A DNA stretch of 64,000 bases from Alterirhizorhabdus solaris (GCF_007785815.1 NZ_VNIM01000004.1:46797-110796); one strand, 5' to 3'; counted from the first letter of the stretch, positions 48,736 through 57,509 are shown. Made by a program: numbers and translations. The notes: generated by a model not told the origin, from the letters alone.

Positions 48736-50406
48736 GTGGGCACGACGGGCGAAGACGTTTCCGCCATCAGGGTAGGCGCCACGACGCTGGGCGATCTGCT
48801 GATGAAGGCGTGGGATCGCGCGGCCGACCGCGAGGCGCTCGTCTTTCCCGAGGGTCGAAAAAGCTACGATGCGTTGCTGGCCGGCGTGATGCACCGCGCC
48901 CGCGGCCTGCGCGGGCTGGGGGTGCAACCGGGCGATCATGTCGGCGTGTTGCTGCCCTCCGGCATTGAGTTCGTCGAAACCCTGTTCGCCAACGCCATGC
49001 TCGGCGCGGTCTCGGTGCTGATGAACGCGCGCTACAAGGCGCCCGAGATGCTCTACGTCATCGAGAATGCCGATCTGGCGGCGCTCGTCACCAGCGACGA
49101 GGCGAACGAGCATGTCGATTTCACCGCCCGGTTGAACGAGGCGTTCGACGATCTGGGCGACCAGCCCGTCCCCCGCGTGCTCGACCTCGCCGGTGCGCCG
49201 AAGATGCGGCGGATGGTCCTGTTCGGCGGCAGGCAGGCACCGGGTTTCGTCGATCAGGCGATGTTCGATACCGCCGCCGCCACCGTGACACCGGCCGAGA
49301 TCCACCGCCTGCGGGTCGGCGTGCGAGTGCGTGCGCCGGCGATGATCCTCTACACGTCGGGCACGTCGGCCAATCCCAAGGGGTGCCTCATCAGCCACGA
49401 GGCGATCACCCGCGAGGCGGCGAACATCGCGCGCTACCGCTGGCGCTTCCAGCCGGACGAGCGCGCGTGGTCGCCGCTGCCGCTGTTCCATGTCGCCGCG
49501 ATGCTGGCGATGCTGGGGGCGATGGATGTCGGCGGCACCTTCATCGGCCAGCCGCATTTCGACGCCGGGGAAAGCCTGCGCCAGATCGAGGCGGAGCGGG
49601 TGACGATGATGTTCCTGCCGTTCGTCACCTTCCATCAGGCGATGATCGCGCATCCTGACTGGGACAAGGCGGACATGAGTTCGGTGCGGCTGCAAAACAG
49701 CTGCTTCGCCTTCATGCCCGATCGCGTGGGCCAGGCGTATCGGGAGAAGGCGCCGAGCATGCTTCAGGTCGGCACGATGGGAATGACGGAAGCCGCCGGT
49801 ATCGTCACCACCGGCGGTTACGACATGGACCCGGCGCTCGGTTTCGAGACGCTCGGCTATCCGCTGCCGGGGGTGGAAATGAAGATCATCGACGTCGAGA
49901 CGGGCGAGGAGGTGCCGCCCGGCGTGCGCGGCGAGACGCTGATCCGCGGCTATAATTTGTTCGATGGCTATTATCGCGATCCGGCGAAGACGGCGGAGGC
50001 GATCGATGCCGATGGCTGGTATCATTCCGGCGACATCGGTTCGATGGACGAGCGCGGCCATCACATGTTCCACGGCCGGTTCAAGGACATGCTGAAGGTT
50101 GGCGGCGAGAATGTCGCGGCGGCGGAGGTGGAGGCGGTGCTCACGAGCCATCCGGGCGTACGGCTGGCGCAGGTGGTCGGCGTACCCGACGAGCGCCTCG
50201 CCGAGATCCCCGCCGCCTTCGTCGAGCGCAGCGGGCTGGCCGATGTCGATCCGGCCGAATTGATAGCCTACACCAAGGCCCGGCTGGCGTCGTTCAAGGT
50301 GCCGCGCCATATCCGTTTCGTCGAGGAGTGGCCGATGTCGGCGTCCAAGATCCAGAAGTTCAGGCTGCGCGGCGCCCTGATGGACGAGCTTGGCCTGCGG
50401 GACTGA
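48736..50406 (+). CDS. Acyl-CoA synthetase (AMP-dependent)
   Basis: A protein of about 556 residues of the ANL superfamily. The P-loop is ILYTSGTSANPKG, the A5 region GTMGMTEAAGIVTTGG, the A7 motif YHSGDIGSMDERGHH, and the C-terminal KDMLKVGGENVAAAEVE plus the Lys region SASKIQKF. It activates a carboxylate to its CoA ester with ATP. The start is probably GTG 48736 (GGAG nine bases upstream) or TTG 48721; upstream of these the frame is not protein-like. It is the first gene of the plus-strand operon ending at the lipoprotein and divergent from the thiolase operon. Confidence 0.92.
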   Translation: MGTTGEDVSAIRVGATTLGDLLMKAWDRAADREALVFPEGRKSYDALLAGVMHRARGLRGLGVQPGDHVGVLLPSGIEFVETLFANAMLGAVSVLMNARYKAPEMLYVIENADLAALVTSDEANEHVDFTARLNEAFDDLGDQPVPRVLDLAGAPKMRRMVLFGGRQAPGFVDQAMFDTAAATVTPAEIHRLRVGVRVRAPAMILYTSGTSANPKGCLISHEAITREAANIARYRWRFQPDERAWSPLPLFHVAAMLAMLGAMDVGGTFIGQPHFDAGESLRQIEAERVTMMFLPFVTFHQAMIAHPDWDKADMSSVRLQNSCFAFMPDRVGQAYREKAPSMLQVGTMGMTEAAGIVTTGGYDMDPALGFETLGYPLPGVEMKIIDVETGEEVPPGVRGETLIRGYNLFDGYYRDPAKTAEAIDADGWYHSGDIGSMDERGHHMFHGRFKDMLKVGGENVAAAEVEAVLTSHPGVRLAQVVGVPDERLAEIPAAFVERSGLADVDPAELIAYTKARLASFKVPRHIRFVEEWPMSASKIQKFRLRGALMDELGLRD

Positions 50407-50434
50407 CCGGGGCAGGATGACAAGGGGAAATCCC

Positions 50435-51217
50435 ATGCGTTTCGTGATTACGGGTGCGGCCAGCGGCATCGGCCGCGCCTGCGCCCGACTGCTCGCGGCG
50501 GGCACGATCATTCCCGGCGAACACCGGATGCTGCTGGTGGATCGCGACGCCGCCAATCTCACCGCCGTCGCGGGCGAGATCGGCGATGCCGCCGCGACCG
50601 CGATGGTGGATCTGGCGGAAACCGACGCCGGCGACCGTATCGTCGCCGAAGCCGTCGCGCATATGGGCGGTATCGACGCCGTCGTCAGCAACGCCGGGGT
50701 GATCTCGGGCGGGGCGCTGGCCGAACTGGACGTGGTGAGCTTCGACCGCGTGTTCGCGATCAATACGCGCGCCACCTGGTTGCTCGCCAGGGCGGCCTAC
50801 CCCCATCTCAAGGCAAGCCGGGGCGCGTTCATCGCCACCGGCTCAATGTCGGCGACCCAGCCCACGCCGGCGCTCGGCTTCTATTCATCCAGCAAGGCGG
50901 CGTTGTTGATGCTGGTTCGGCAACTGAGCATCGAGTGGGGGGCGGACGGCATCCGCTGCGCCACCGTCTCCCCCGGCCCCACCTATACGCCGATGACGGC
51001 GGCGGGCTATGCCGACCAGAAGCAGCGGGACCGACGCGAGGCGAATATAGCGCTGCACAAGCTGGGCACGGCGGAGGAGGTGGCCAGCGCCATCCTGTTC
51101 CTCGCCGGGCCGCATGCCAGCCATATTACCGGCATCGATCTGCTGGTCGATGGCGGCATGTCGAACATGCTGATGCCCGCCAGCGGCGGCGGCACCGGGC
51201 AGAAGGCCAGCGCCTGA
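50435..51217 (+). CDS. Short-chain dehydrogenase/reductase (SDR)
   Basis: A 260-residue SDR beginning MRFVITGAASGIGRACARLL, with SNAGVI, and active site YSSSK. VDRDAAN after strand 2 suggests NAD+. The start at 50435 has AAGGGGAAA upstream. It follows the acyl-CoA synthetase by 28 nt. The 139-nt gap after it, before the FAH gene, contains CCTGTC/GACAGG that can form a weak stem, and no gene, so a separate promoter for the ring-cleavage genes is possible. Confidence 0.9.
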   Translation: MRFVITGAASGIGRACARLLAAGTIIPGEHRMLLVDRDAANLTAVAGEIGDAAATAMVDLAETDAGDRIVAEAVAHMGGIDAVVSNAGVISGGALAELDVVSFDRVFAINTRATWLLARAAYPHLKASRGAFIATGSMSATQPTPALGFYSSSKAALLMLVRQLSIEWGADGIRCATVSPGPTYTPMTAAGYADQKQRDRREANIALHKLGTAEEVASAILFLAGPHASHITGIDLLVDGGMSNMLMPASGGGTGQKASA

Positions 51218-51356
51218 GGGCCGCCTGTCCGTTCGGGCTACCTAACCAAAGACAGGGGCGGAGAGACGACACGGCATGCCATCGCTTCGAAGTGATAACG
51301 AGATGACCGGTCCGGGCTGACTTCATCGCCCGTCCGACAGTGAGGAGTGTCTGAAC

Positions 51357-52202
51357 ATGCGCGTGGCAAGGGTTTCCAAAGACGGCCGGATCGGCGTCGC
51401 GGTGTCGACTGCCGAAGGTGTTCGCGCCGTGTTCGGCGACGCGGGCGTGACGGATCTCGACGCGCTGATCGCCGGCGGCGTCGGGCTGGCCATCGCGGCA
51501 AAGGCGGCAGCGGCCGGGGAAGCGGTCGACGAGGCGGACCTCACCTTCCTGCCGCCGCTGGTGAAGGCGCCGAAAATCGTCTGCCTCGGCCTCAACTACA
51601 AGGATCACGCCGCCGAGGGCGGCTTTCAGGTGCCCGAGTTTCCGACCATCTTCGGCCGCTTCAATTCCAGCCTGATCGGCCACGGCGCGCCGATCATCAA
51701 GCCGACCGTCTCGGACCAGCTCGACTATGAGGGCGAGCTGATCGCGGTGATCGGCACCGGCGGCAAGGATATCGCCGAGGACAAGGCGCTCGATCACGTT
51801 GCCGCCTATTCGGTGTTCAACGATGGTTCGGTGCGCGATTACCAGATGAAGACGCCGCAATGGACCGTCGGCAAGAATTTCGACGACACCGGCGCCTTCG
51901 GCCCGTGGCTCGTTACGCCGGACGAATTGCCGGCAGGCGCCGCCGGCCTGAAGATCGAGACGCGGCTCAACGGTCAGGTCGTGCAGAGCGCCTCGACGAG
52001 CGACATGGTGTTCGACGTCCCGACCACGATCGCGCTGCTCTCCACCTTCATGACGCTGGAGGCAGGTGACGTGCTTGTGATGGGCACGCCCTCGGGCATC
52101 GGCCTCGCGCGCAAGCCACCGCTGTTCATGAAGGACGGCGACACGGTGGAGGTGGAGATCGAGCGCGTCGGCCTGCTGGTCAACCCGATCAGGGCCGCCT
52201 GA
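51357..52202 (+). CDS. Fumarylacetoacetate hydrolase family protein
   Basis: A 281-residue FAH-family protein. Family signatures are KIVCLGLNYKDHAAEGG, the metal ligands in LDYEGELIAVIG, GYSVFNDGSVRDYQ-type segment (here AAYSVFNDGSVRD), GKNFDDTGAFGPW, and GTPSGIGLARKPP. These Mg-dependent enzymes hydrolyse or hydrate acylpyruvates or 2-hydroxydienoates formed after meta-cleavage. GAGGAG lies upstream of the ATG. It precedes the extradiol dioxygenase by 19 nt, supporting a meta-cleavage role (inference from order). Confidence 0.93.
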   Translation: MRVARVSKDGRIGVAVSTAEGVRAVFGDAGVTDLDALIAGGVGLAIAAKAAAAGEAVDEADLTFLPPLVKAPKIVCLGLNYKDHAAEGGFQVPEFPTIFGRFNSSLIGHGAPIIKPTVSDQLDYEGELIAVIGTGGKDIAEDKALDHVAAYSVFNDGSVRDYQMKTPQWTVGKNFDDTGAFGPWLVTPDELPAGAAGLKIETRLNGQVVQSASTSDMVFDVPTTIALLSTFMTLEAGDVLVMGTPSGIGLARKPPLFMKDGDTVEVEIERVGLLVNPIRAA

Positions 52203-52221
52203 TACCGCGAGGGAGACGGAG

Positions 52222-53205
52222 ATGGATGCGAACGACGGCAGGAAAGGGCGGCGGGCCGACGTGCTCGGCGTCCACTCCATCGATCATTTTGCTCTCGCGG
52301 TGCCGGATCTGGGCGAAGCGCGGCGATTTTACGAACGGTTCGGGCTGGAAGTGCGCGACAGCGGCGGCGCGCTCGAACTCTATGCCAAGGGCAACCCGCA
52401 CCGCTGGGCGACGCTGATCCAGAGCGAGGGGGCCAAGCGACTGCGCTATCTTTCGTTCGGTGTGTTCACCGACGAGATGGTGGCGTTTCGCGCCCACCTC
52501 GTCACGCAGGGCGTGCGCGCCATCGCGGCGCCTGACGACGCCGATCCGGACGGTTTCTGGTTCGACGGGTTCGATGGGCTGCCGGTCAACATCCGCGTCG
52601 CCGACAAGGTAAGCCCCGCCGAAAAGAGCCGTTTCACCTTCGCGAGTGCCGCGCCGGGCGTGTCGGGCGCGGTTCTCAATTCCAAGGCGCCGCCGGTGCA
52701 CCCGCGCCGTCTGTCGCATTTCGCGCTGTTCACCACCGACGTGAACGCCGCGATCGACTTCTACGAGCGCACGCTGGGCCTGCGCCTTTCGGACAAGAGC
52801 GAGCCGGCCGTCGCCTTCCTCCACGGCGTCCACGGCAGCGACCATCACCTGCTCGCGCTGGTCCTGTCCGATCGACGCGGGATGCACCATAACAGCTGGG
52901 ATGTCGGCTCGGTGACCGAAGTGGGGCTGGGCGGCGCGACGATGGCGCGGGCCGGCTACGATCGCGGCTGGGGCATCGGCCAGCATGTGCTGGGCGCGAA
53001 CTACTTCTATTATGTCCGCGATCCGTGGGGCAGCTATTCGGAATATTCGGCGGACATGGATTTCATCCCCCACGACGTCGACTGGCCCTCGGCCAACCAC
53101 GCGCCGGAGGACAGCATGTTCCTGTGGGGGCCGAACCCCGATCCCGAATTCATCCAGAACTTCGAGCCGGCGGACAACGCCGCGCCGCAGGAGACCCGAC
53201 CATGA
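52222..53205 (+). CDS. Two-domain type I extradiol dioxygenase
   Basis: A 327-residue two-module vicinal-oxygen-chelate protein. The N-terminal module starts VHSIDHFALAVPDLGEARRFY. The C-terminal module supplies metal ligands in order: His in RRLSHFALFTTDV, His in DRRGMHHNSWDVG, and Glu in GSYSEYSADMDF, as in catechol 2,3-dioxygenase and BphC. It cleaves a catechol next to the two hydroxyls with Fe(II) and O2. Its stop overlaps the ATG of the alpha/beta hydrolase by 4 nt. With FAH and hydrolase genes around it, it likely performs ring cleavage for the pathway. Confidence 0.92.
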   Translation: MDANDGRKGRRADVLGVHSIDHFALAVPDLGEARRFYERFGLEVRDSGGALELYAKGNPHRWATLIQSEGAKRLRYLSFGVFTDEMVAFRAHLVTQGVRAIAAPDDADPDGFWFDGFDGLPVNIRVADKVSPAEKSRFTFASAAPGVSGAVLNSKAPPVHPRRLSHFALFTTDVNAAIDFYERTLGLRLSDKSEPAVAFLHGVHGSDHHLLALVLSDRRGMHHNSWDVGSVTEVGLGGATMARAGYDRGWGIGQHVLGANYFYYVRDPWGSYSEYSADMDFIPHDVDWPSANHAPEDSMFLWGPNPDPEFIQNFEPADNAAPQETRP

Positions 53206-53933
53206 CCACGTTCGTCCTTCTTCACGGCGGCGGCATGGGCGGCTGGACGTGGAAATATGTCCGCGACCTGCTCGAAGCCGGGGGGCACAAGGTTCATACC
53301 CCCACCTTCACCGGCTTCGGGGAGCGCGCGCATCTGATCGGCCGTGACGTGGGCAATGCCACGCACGTCCGCGACATCGTCAACGTCTTCCGCTTTGAGG
53401 ATCTGCGCGATGTCGTCCTCGTCGCGCACAGCTATTCCGGCACGGTCGCCCCCGGTGTGCTGGCCGAGGTCGGCGATCGCGTGACGCGGGTGATCTATCT
53501 CGATGCGATCGTGCCCCATTCGGGCGAGCGCACCGGATCGCTGATGGGCTATGTTCCCGAGGACCAGCTCGCCGGGCTGGATGCGATGCTGGAGGCCGGC
53601 GACGGACCGATCGGTTCCGGCGTGGACGAGATGCAGCGCGCCGCCGCCAGGGAGCATCCGCATCTGATGAGCGCCGAACGTCAGGCATGGCTGCTCACCA
53701 ACCTGACCGATCAGCCGATGCGCGCCACCTCCAGCCTGATCCCGGTCGGTGCGGAGAAGATCACCCAGCCCGTCGATTATATCGCTGCCGCCGATACCGT
53801 GATGGGCCAGATGCACGAACGCGCCCGCGCGCTCGGATGGCCGGTCCACGATCACCCCGGCGACCATGCCTTGCTGGTGGGTGATCCCGAAGGCACCGTC
53901 GCGTTGATCCTCGAGATCGCGGGCGGGCGTTAA
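53202..53933 (+). CDS. Alpha/beta hydrolase
   Basis: A 243-residue alpha/beta hydrolase resembling the salicylate-esterase/hydroxynitrile-lyase group. It begins TTFVLLHGGGMGGWTWKYV (oxyanion region), has nucleophile Ser in VLVAHSYSGTVAPG, YLDAIVPHSGERT, and catalytic His in VHDHPGDHALLVG. It overlaps the dioxygenase gene by 4 nt (ATGA) and the next SDR by one (TAATG). It could hydrolyse the meta-cleavage product or an ester; sequence alone cannot tell. Confidence 0.9.
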   Translation: MTTFVLLHGGGMGGWTWKYVRDLLEAGGHKVHTPTFTGFGERAHLIGRDVGNATHVRDIVNVFRFEDLRDVVLVAHSYSGTVAPGVLAEVGDRVTRVIYLDAIVPHSGERTGSLMGYVPEDQLAGLDAMLEAGDGPIGSGVDEMQRAAAREHPHLMSAERQAWLLTNLTDQPMRATSSLIPVGAEKITQPVDYIAAADTVMGQMHERARALGWPVHDHPGDHALLVGDPEGTVALILEIAGGR

Positions 53934-54709
53934 TGGATATCGCCAGCCTGTTCTCGATCCGGGGCCGCGTCGCCGTCGTGACCGGCGGCAGCGCCGGGAT
54001 CGGCCGCCATATCGCCACCGGCCTCGCCGCCGCCGGCGCCCGAGTGTACCTCTGCGCGCGGACGGAGGCCAAAGTGCGCGCGGCGGCCGACGAGATCGCC
54101 GCTGCCACCGGCGGCACCGTGATCGCCCTGCCCGCCGATCTTTCCACCCTGCCCGGTATCGCGGCGCTGGTGGCGGAGGTGACCGCGCGCGAGCCGGCGC
54201 TCCACATCCTCGTCAACAATGCCGGCACCATCGCCGACGCGCCGCTGGACGACTATCCGGAGGAAGGCTGGGATCAGGTGATGGACCTGAACCTGAAAGG
54301 CCCGTTCTTCGCGATGCAGCGTTTCCTCCCGCTGCTCCGCGCCGCCGCCACCGCCGAGCATCCGGCCACGGTCATCAACATTGGCTCGGTCGGCGCGCTC
54401 AAGATCGGCCCGCGCGAGGTCTATGCCTATCAGGCCTCGAAGGCCGGCATCCACTGGCTGGCCAAGTCGCTCGCGCGCAAGCTCGGGCCGGAGAATATCA
54501 CCGTCAACGTCATCGCCCCTGGCTTCTTCGAGAGCGACATGACCGTCATCACCTCCGACGAGATGCGCCAGATGGTCGTCGGGATGGTGCCGCGCTGCCG
54601 CACCGGCTTGGCCGAGGACGTGGCGGGCGCCGCGATCTATCTCGCCTCGCGCGCGGGCGCCTATGTCACCGGCTCGGTGATCCCCATCGAAGGCGGGCTA
54701 TCGATTTGA
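53933..54709 (+). CDS. Short-chain dehydrogenase/reductase (SDR, RhlG-like)
   Basis: A 258-residue SDR with TGGSAGIGRHIATGL, NNAG, INIGSVGALK and active site YQASK; ARTEAKVRA suggests NADP(H). PGFFESDMTVI and overall order resemble the SDR at 40459-41241. It is translationally coupled to the hydrolase (TAATG) and to the lipoprotein gene (TTGA). The likely substrate is a hydroxy or keto group of the ring-cleavage product or a 3-oxoacyl chain (inference). Confidence 0.9.
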   Translation: MDIASLFSIRGRVAVVTGGSAGIGRHIATGLAAAGARVYLCARTEAKVRAAADEIAAATGGTVIALPADLSTLPGIAALVAEVTAREPALHILVNNAGTIADAPLDDYPEEGWDQVMDLNLKGPFFAMQRFLPLLRAAATAEHPATVINIGSVGALKIGPREVYAYQASKAGIHWLAKSLARKLGPENITVNVIAPGFFESDMTVITSDEMRQMVVGMVPRCRTGLAEDVAGAAIYLASRAGAYVTGSVIPIEGGLSI

Positions 54710-55083
54710 CACCGCGCACCTGCCTTGTCGCCACGCTGTCGCTGCTTGCCGGCCTCACCGGCTGCGACTCCGCGGAGAAGGCGGCCGAATTCGCCGTCAC
54801 GCGCCATCTCGCGGCGCCGGCCACCGCACGGTTCCGTGCGTGGCACATCAATAACGAAGGCGTGATCTGCGGCGAGGTGCGCGGTCGCGAGAAGGACGTG
54901 CCGACCGCCTATCGCAAGTTCATCTATTTCGCGCACACCGGCCACGCCGTCATGGAACCGCCGCAATCGCGGGAGCGCATCTGCCCGCCGAACAACCCGA
55001 CCTGCGGCCGGACCGACGAGGCGATCCTCGCCGACAAGAATCGCGACGAATTCGATGCGAGATTCGTGGCCGACTGCCGCTGA
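54706..55083 (+). CDS. Small putative lipoprotein
   Basis: A 125-residue protein starting at a TTG that overlaps the SDR stop by 4 nt. The N-terminus has a signal segment CLVATLSLLAGLTGC with lipobox LTGC, predicting lipidation at Cys20. The mature part is polar, with WHINNEGVICGEVRG and paired Cys residues near the C-terminus (RICPPNNPTCGRTD and VADCR), perhaps disulfide-bonded in the periplasm. I do not recognise a family. It is the last gene before the change in base composition; coupling suggests it belongs to the catabolic operon. Confidence 0.6.
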   Translation: MTPRTCLVATLSLLAGLTGCDSAEKAAEFAVTRHLAAPATARFRAWHINNEGVICGEVRGREKDVPTAYRKFIYFAHTGHAVMEPPQSRERICPPNNPTCGRTDEAILADKNRDEFDARFVADCR

Positions 55084-55501
55084 GGCGCTGCTCGTTGGAT
55101 CCGGACGCGAGCTTTACCGGGTGCGATTGCGTGGATCATTGAGTCCGTGCGTATGCGCCAAAGTCAATATTCCACTGTCTCTCCCCGCGAAGGTAGTGAC
55201 ATAGAAAGCCTCCCATCCCATTGAAATGCGGTGATCCGAAGAAAAACTCGATTGCCGTCTTCAACCAACATTGAACGTTGCCGCGTTAAATTGCTTGCCG
55301 TGATCAGCTACTAACCAATTTCTTCGACGCATAAGCAGCATTTCATACAACTAAGGCAGTCGTTTAACATCCAATCTAAAGGTAAAATCCTCTGTATTGT
55401 CAACCGAATAAGAGTAGACTTGCTTCTTGGTATCGCGATGCACGGACTGAAGTCTGATTAAAAGAGTACCACATTTAGCACCGGCCAACACCGATAAATA
55501 T
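55084..55501. other. Non-coding transition into AT-rich mobile region
   Basis: Base composition drops sharply from about 55,190 onward. I see no gene, tRNA or clear attachment-site repeat in this stretch, only AT-rich DNA such as 55370-55500. The boundary of an acquired segment probably lies here. Confidence 0.5.
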
Positions 55502-56449
55502 TTATATATCTAATATTCGACCCTTATGTACTGACCGAGACGTGATACGCTTCTGCCACTCTCTGAATGTCTCTTGCTTCATCCCCCTCAGACTGCCAGG
55601 AATGTCAAAGAATTGTTTATCAACCATCGATTGGTATATCAAATTTACCGACTGCGGCGACAAACGCTCGTCTAACAACATATTTGAACCAGATGGGTTC
55701 TTGCCCGAAAACCTCCGAAAAACCGGACCAGACTTGTAGTTGGACATCTGCCTCCACGATTTGATAACCTGGGACACGTTCGGTCCTAGAATAATTGCAC
55801 GTACCCTCGCCCCGTTTCTCTGATCCCTTACGTATAATAAAGTAGACCCGTTCTCATTTTCCTCCAGATCCTCCCAATTGATCGCCAGGAGCTTGGTTCG
55901 AGACAATTGAGTAACGTACGCCATTATGATCAACGCCCAATTCCGGTAATCTCGAGGCCTCTCTAGTCGCGGCTTAAGCAGCATAATAGAAATTCCGGTT
56001 GGGTCTTTCAGCTCTCCCTCGGGCAAGCGCAGACGGAGTGGCCAACTACCGCTAAGTCCAGGCGTCTTACGACCCCGCAGTTTCCCGAGCTCATTTTTTA
56101 CGTCGGAACTTAAAGCCGGTGATGGCAATCCCGCCATGCGATGCAGGCGACTGATCGAACTTGCAGCTCGCGCCAGGCTTGACGCAGACTTCCCTTCATC
56201 AGCCTTGTGACGCAGAAACGATACTACTGCGCTCGGATCGGCAGGCATGACCTTGAAGCCGTTCCTATTGGCCCAGTCGCCAAACAGGCGAATGTCCGAT
56301 CGAAGCGCCCGCCAGCTGTTCTGGGGAAGGTTTTTATGGGCTTCGGCCAACCAGGCCTGGATCTCTCCAGCCAATATACTGCTCTTACAACCGTCGTTCA
56401 TATCCGTTCCGGCTTTGTCACCGTGGCGTTGTACCCGGAGTTGCTGCAT
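55502..56449 (-). CDS. Divergent tyrosine recombinase-like protein, possibly degraded
   Basis: A 315-residue protein (or 299 from a second Met at 56401). The N-terminal half resembles the SAM-like core-binding domain of phage integrases: IQAWLAEAHKNLPQNSWRAL, then SIRLFGDW-like RSDIRLFGDWANRNGF, AVVSFLRHKADEG and ASSISRLHRMAGLPSP. The catalytic half has ALIIMAYVTQLSRTKLLAINWEDLE in place of GLRxxEL, so the first catalytic Arg seems shifted or lost, and the C-terminus (GSLRGMKQETFREWQKRI) lacks a clear H-x2-R and the Tyr nucleophile. It is either a remnant or a non-standard recombinase. Low GC and codon choice unlike the catabolic region indicate transfer. Confidence 0.55.
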   Translation of the reverse strand: MQQLRVQRHGDKAGTDMNDGCKSSILAGEIQAWLAEAHKNLPQNSWRALRSDIRLFGDWANRNGFKVMPADPSAVVSFLRHKADEGKSASSLARAASSISRLHRMAGLPSPALSSDVKNELGKLRGRKTPGLSGSWPLRLRLPEGELKDPTGISIMLLKPRLERPRDYRNWALIIMAYVTQLSRTKLLAINWEDLEENENGSTLLYVRDQRNGARVRAIILGPNVSQVIKSWRQMSNYKSGPVFRRFSGKNPSGSNMLLDERLSPQSVNLIYQSMVDKQFFDIPGSLRGMKQETFREWQKRITSRSVHKGRILDI

Positions 56450-56554
56450 TTATCACATACCGATCTGCCAAGCGACATGACCCCTATCCGGCGGCAAATG
56501 TACTGCAACTCGCGGGACAATGGTGTCTCCGGGTTCAAGTCCGAGGATTAAACC

Positions 56555-56947
56555 ATGGGTCAGAACGAAACGCAGATCAGTCAGAGTCCTTATCTTCCAG
56601 TGTTTAAGATGGGCAGTGATCAAATCCTGCCGATGTCTGGGTACGTCCCTCTTGTATCATTGCGTCTCTTTATCATGTCCGCCTTCCAGATAACATTCTC
56701 TATCTTATCTCCCGAGCTAGATTTCATTATCTGGTCGAGGGAAAACAAGGAAACCAATCTTGACATCGCCCAACTGCAGAGACATTTTGAGGAGGTTCTG
56801 TTGTCTCCCGAACTGAAAAGCGAAGATCGTAATGCCGTACTTGTCGCCCATGAATGCGTATCAGCTATGCAGACGATCTGTATCGATTGGCAGCGAATAG
56901 ACTTTCCACCTGAAAATATCTCTATAGATAACATATCTACTGACTAG
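56555..56947 (+). CDS. Hypothetical protein, AT-rich
   Basis: A 130-residue open frame in the AT-rich segment, divergent from the integrase-like gene. One hydrophobic stretch (VPLVSLRLFIMSAFQITFSIL) is followed by an acidic, helical second half (LDIAQLQRHFEEVLLSPELK, ECVSAMQTICIDW). No family is recognised. A GC-poor region gives few random long frames, which supports it modestly, but a good ribosome site is not evident. Confidence 0.35.
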   Translation: MGQNETQISQSPYLPVFKMGSDQILPMSGYVPLVSLRLFIMSAFQITFSILSPELDFIIWSRENKETNLDIAQLQRHFEEVLLSPELKSEDRNAVLVAHECVSAMQTICIDWQRIDFPPENISIDNISTD

Positions 56948-57299
56948 TCAACTAAGGACATAAATAACTAATATGCTTCTTTATAATTAAAGAGATGCTA
57001 CGATTCATGATGGCAATCTCCTTGGTCCTCTCATTGATTTGAACAACCATGAGGCAACATTGTGCTGATTCCTATCCATATGATTATGGGTTCAGCTTGC
57101 ATCTCGTTATGTCAGAGGATGGCTTCAAGCGTAATAGCTACCGGCGGATAGGCTTCATCCGGGTCGAGCCTTTCCCCACCATCTAGGACTTCCACTCCTA
57201 GGCGAGCCGGGTGAGTGGTGATCCACACCATGGTTGCATCGTGCGGCGGGGAACGGCATGACCCAACCCGCCCGTGGCCAAATCCACAGGTAGAGGCGT
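56948..57299. other. Intergenic, no convincing gene
   Basis: AT-rich to about 57,110, then GC returns. A 39-codon minus-strand frame (57112-57231) ending DPDEAYPPVAITLEAIL looks protein-like and could be the tail of a truncated gene, but it has no family and no supported start. Confidence 0.3.
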
Positions 57300-57460
57300 G
57301 AGAACCTCTTTCAGGAACCGCCCTGGTCGAACCCATTCGACCGGGAGGCGGGCGCGTATGTCCAAGGCCTTCGGGTCCAAAGGCGCTCGCGCCCGTAGGT
57401 TCCTGTGGGTTCTCAACTCCCGGTTTCGGGTGCCGCCTCTCAATCAATCGGGGCGGCACC
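57300..57460 (+). other. Highly structured non-coding segment upstream of the DUF262 gene
   Basis: Nested complementary arms predict a branched fold: 57300-57306 with 57408-57414 (GAGAACC/GGTTCTC), 57312-57319 with 57398-57405 (CAGGAACC/GGTTCCTG), an inner hairpin 57325-57330/57337-57342 (GGTCGA/TCGACC) extended by CCC/GGG, a second branch 57350-57356/57388-57394 (GGGCGCG/CGCGCCC), then a separate 9-bp hairpin 57429-57437/57452-57460. I do not recognise a named RNA family. It could be a structured RNA, a single-strand-processed DNA site or a recombination site. The strand is not determined by sequence; plus is given because it leads into the DUF262 gene. Confidence 0.4.
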
Positions 57461-57509
57461 AGCGGTAGCGGTAGCGGTAACGGTGGTGTGCCTCTCATGG
57501 AGCGCACGC

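Noticed and set aside
48625..50775. 716-codon minus-strand open frame
   Set aside because: Antisense to the acyl-CoA synthetase and SDR genes, with no recognisable domain.
55084..55501. tRNA attachment site for the integrase
   Set aside because: No cloverleaf or 3' tRNA fragment could be drawn from this sequence.
57460..57490. GCGGTA short repeats considered as CRISPR-like
   Set aside because: Units are only 6 nt and contiguous, with no spacers; no cas genes are present.
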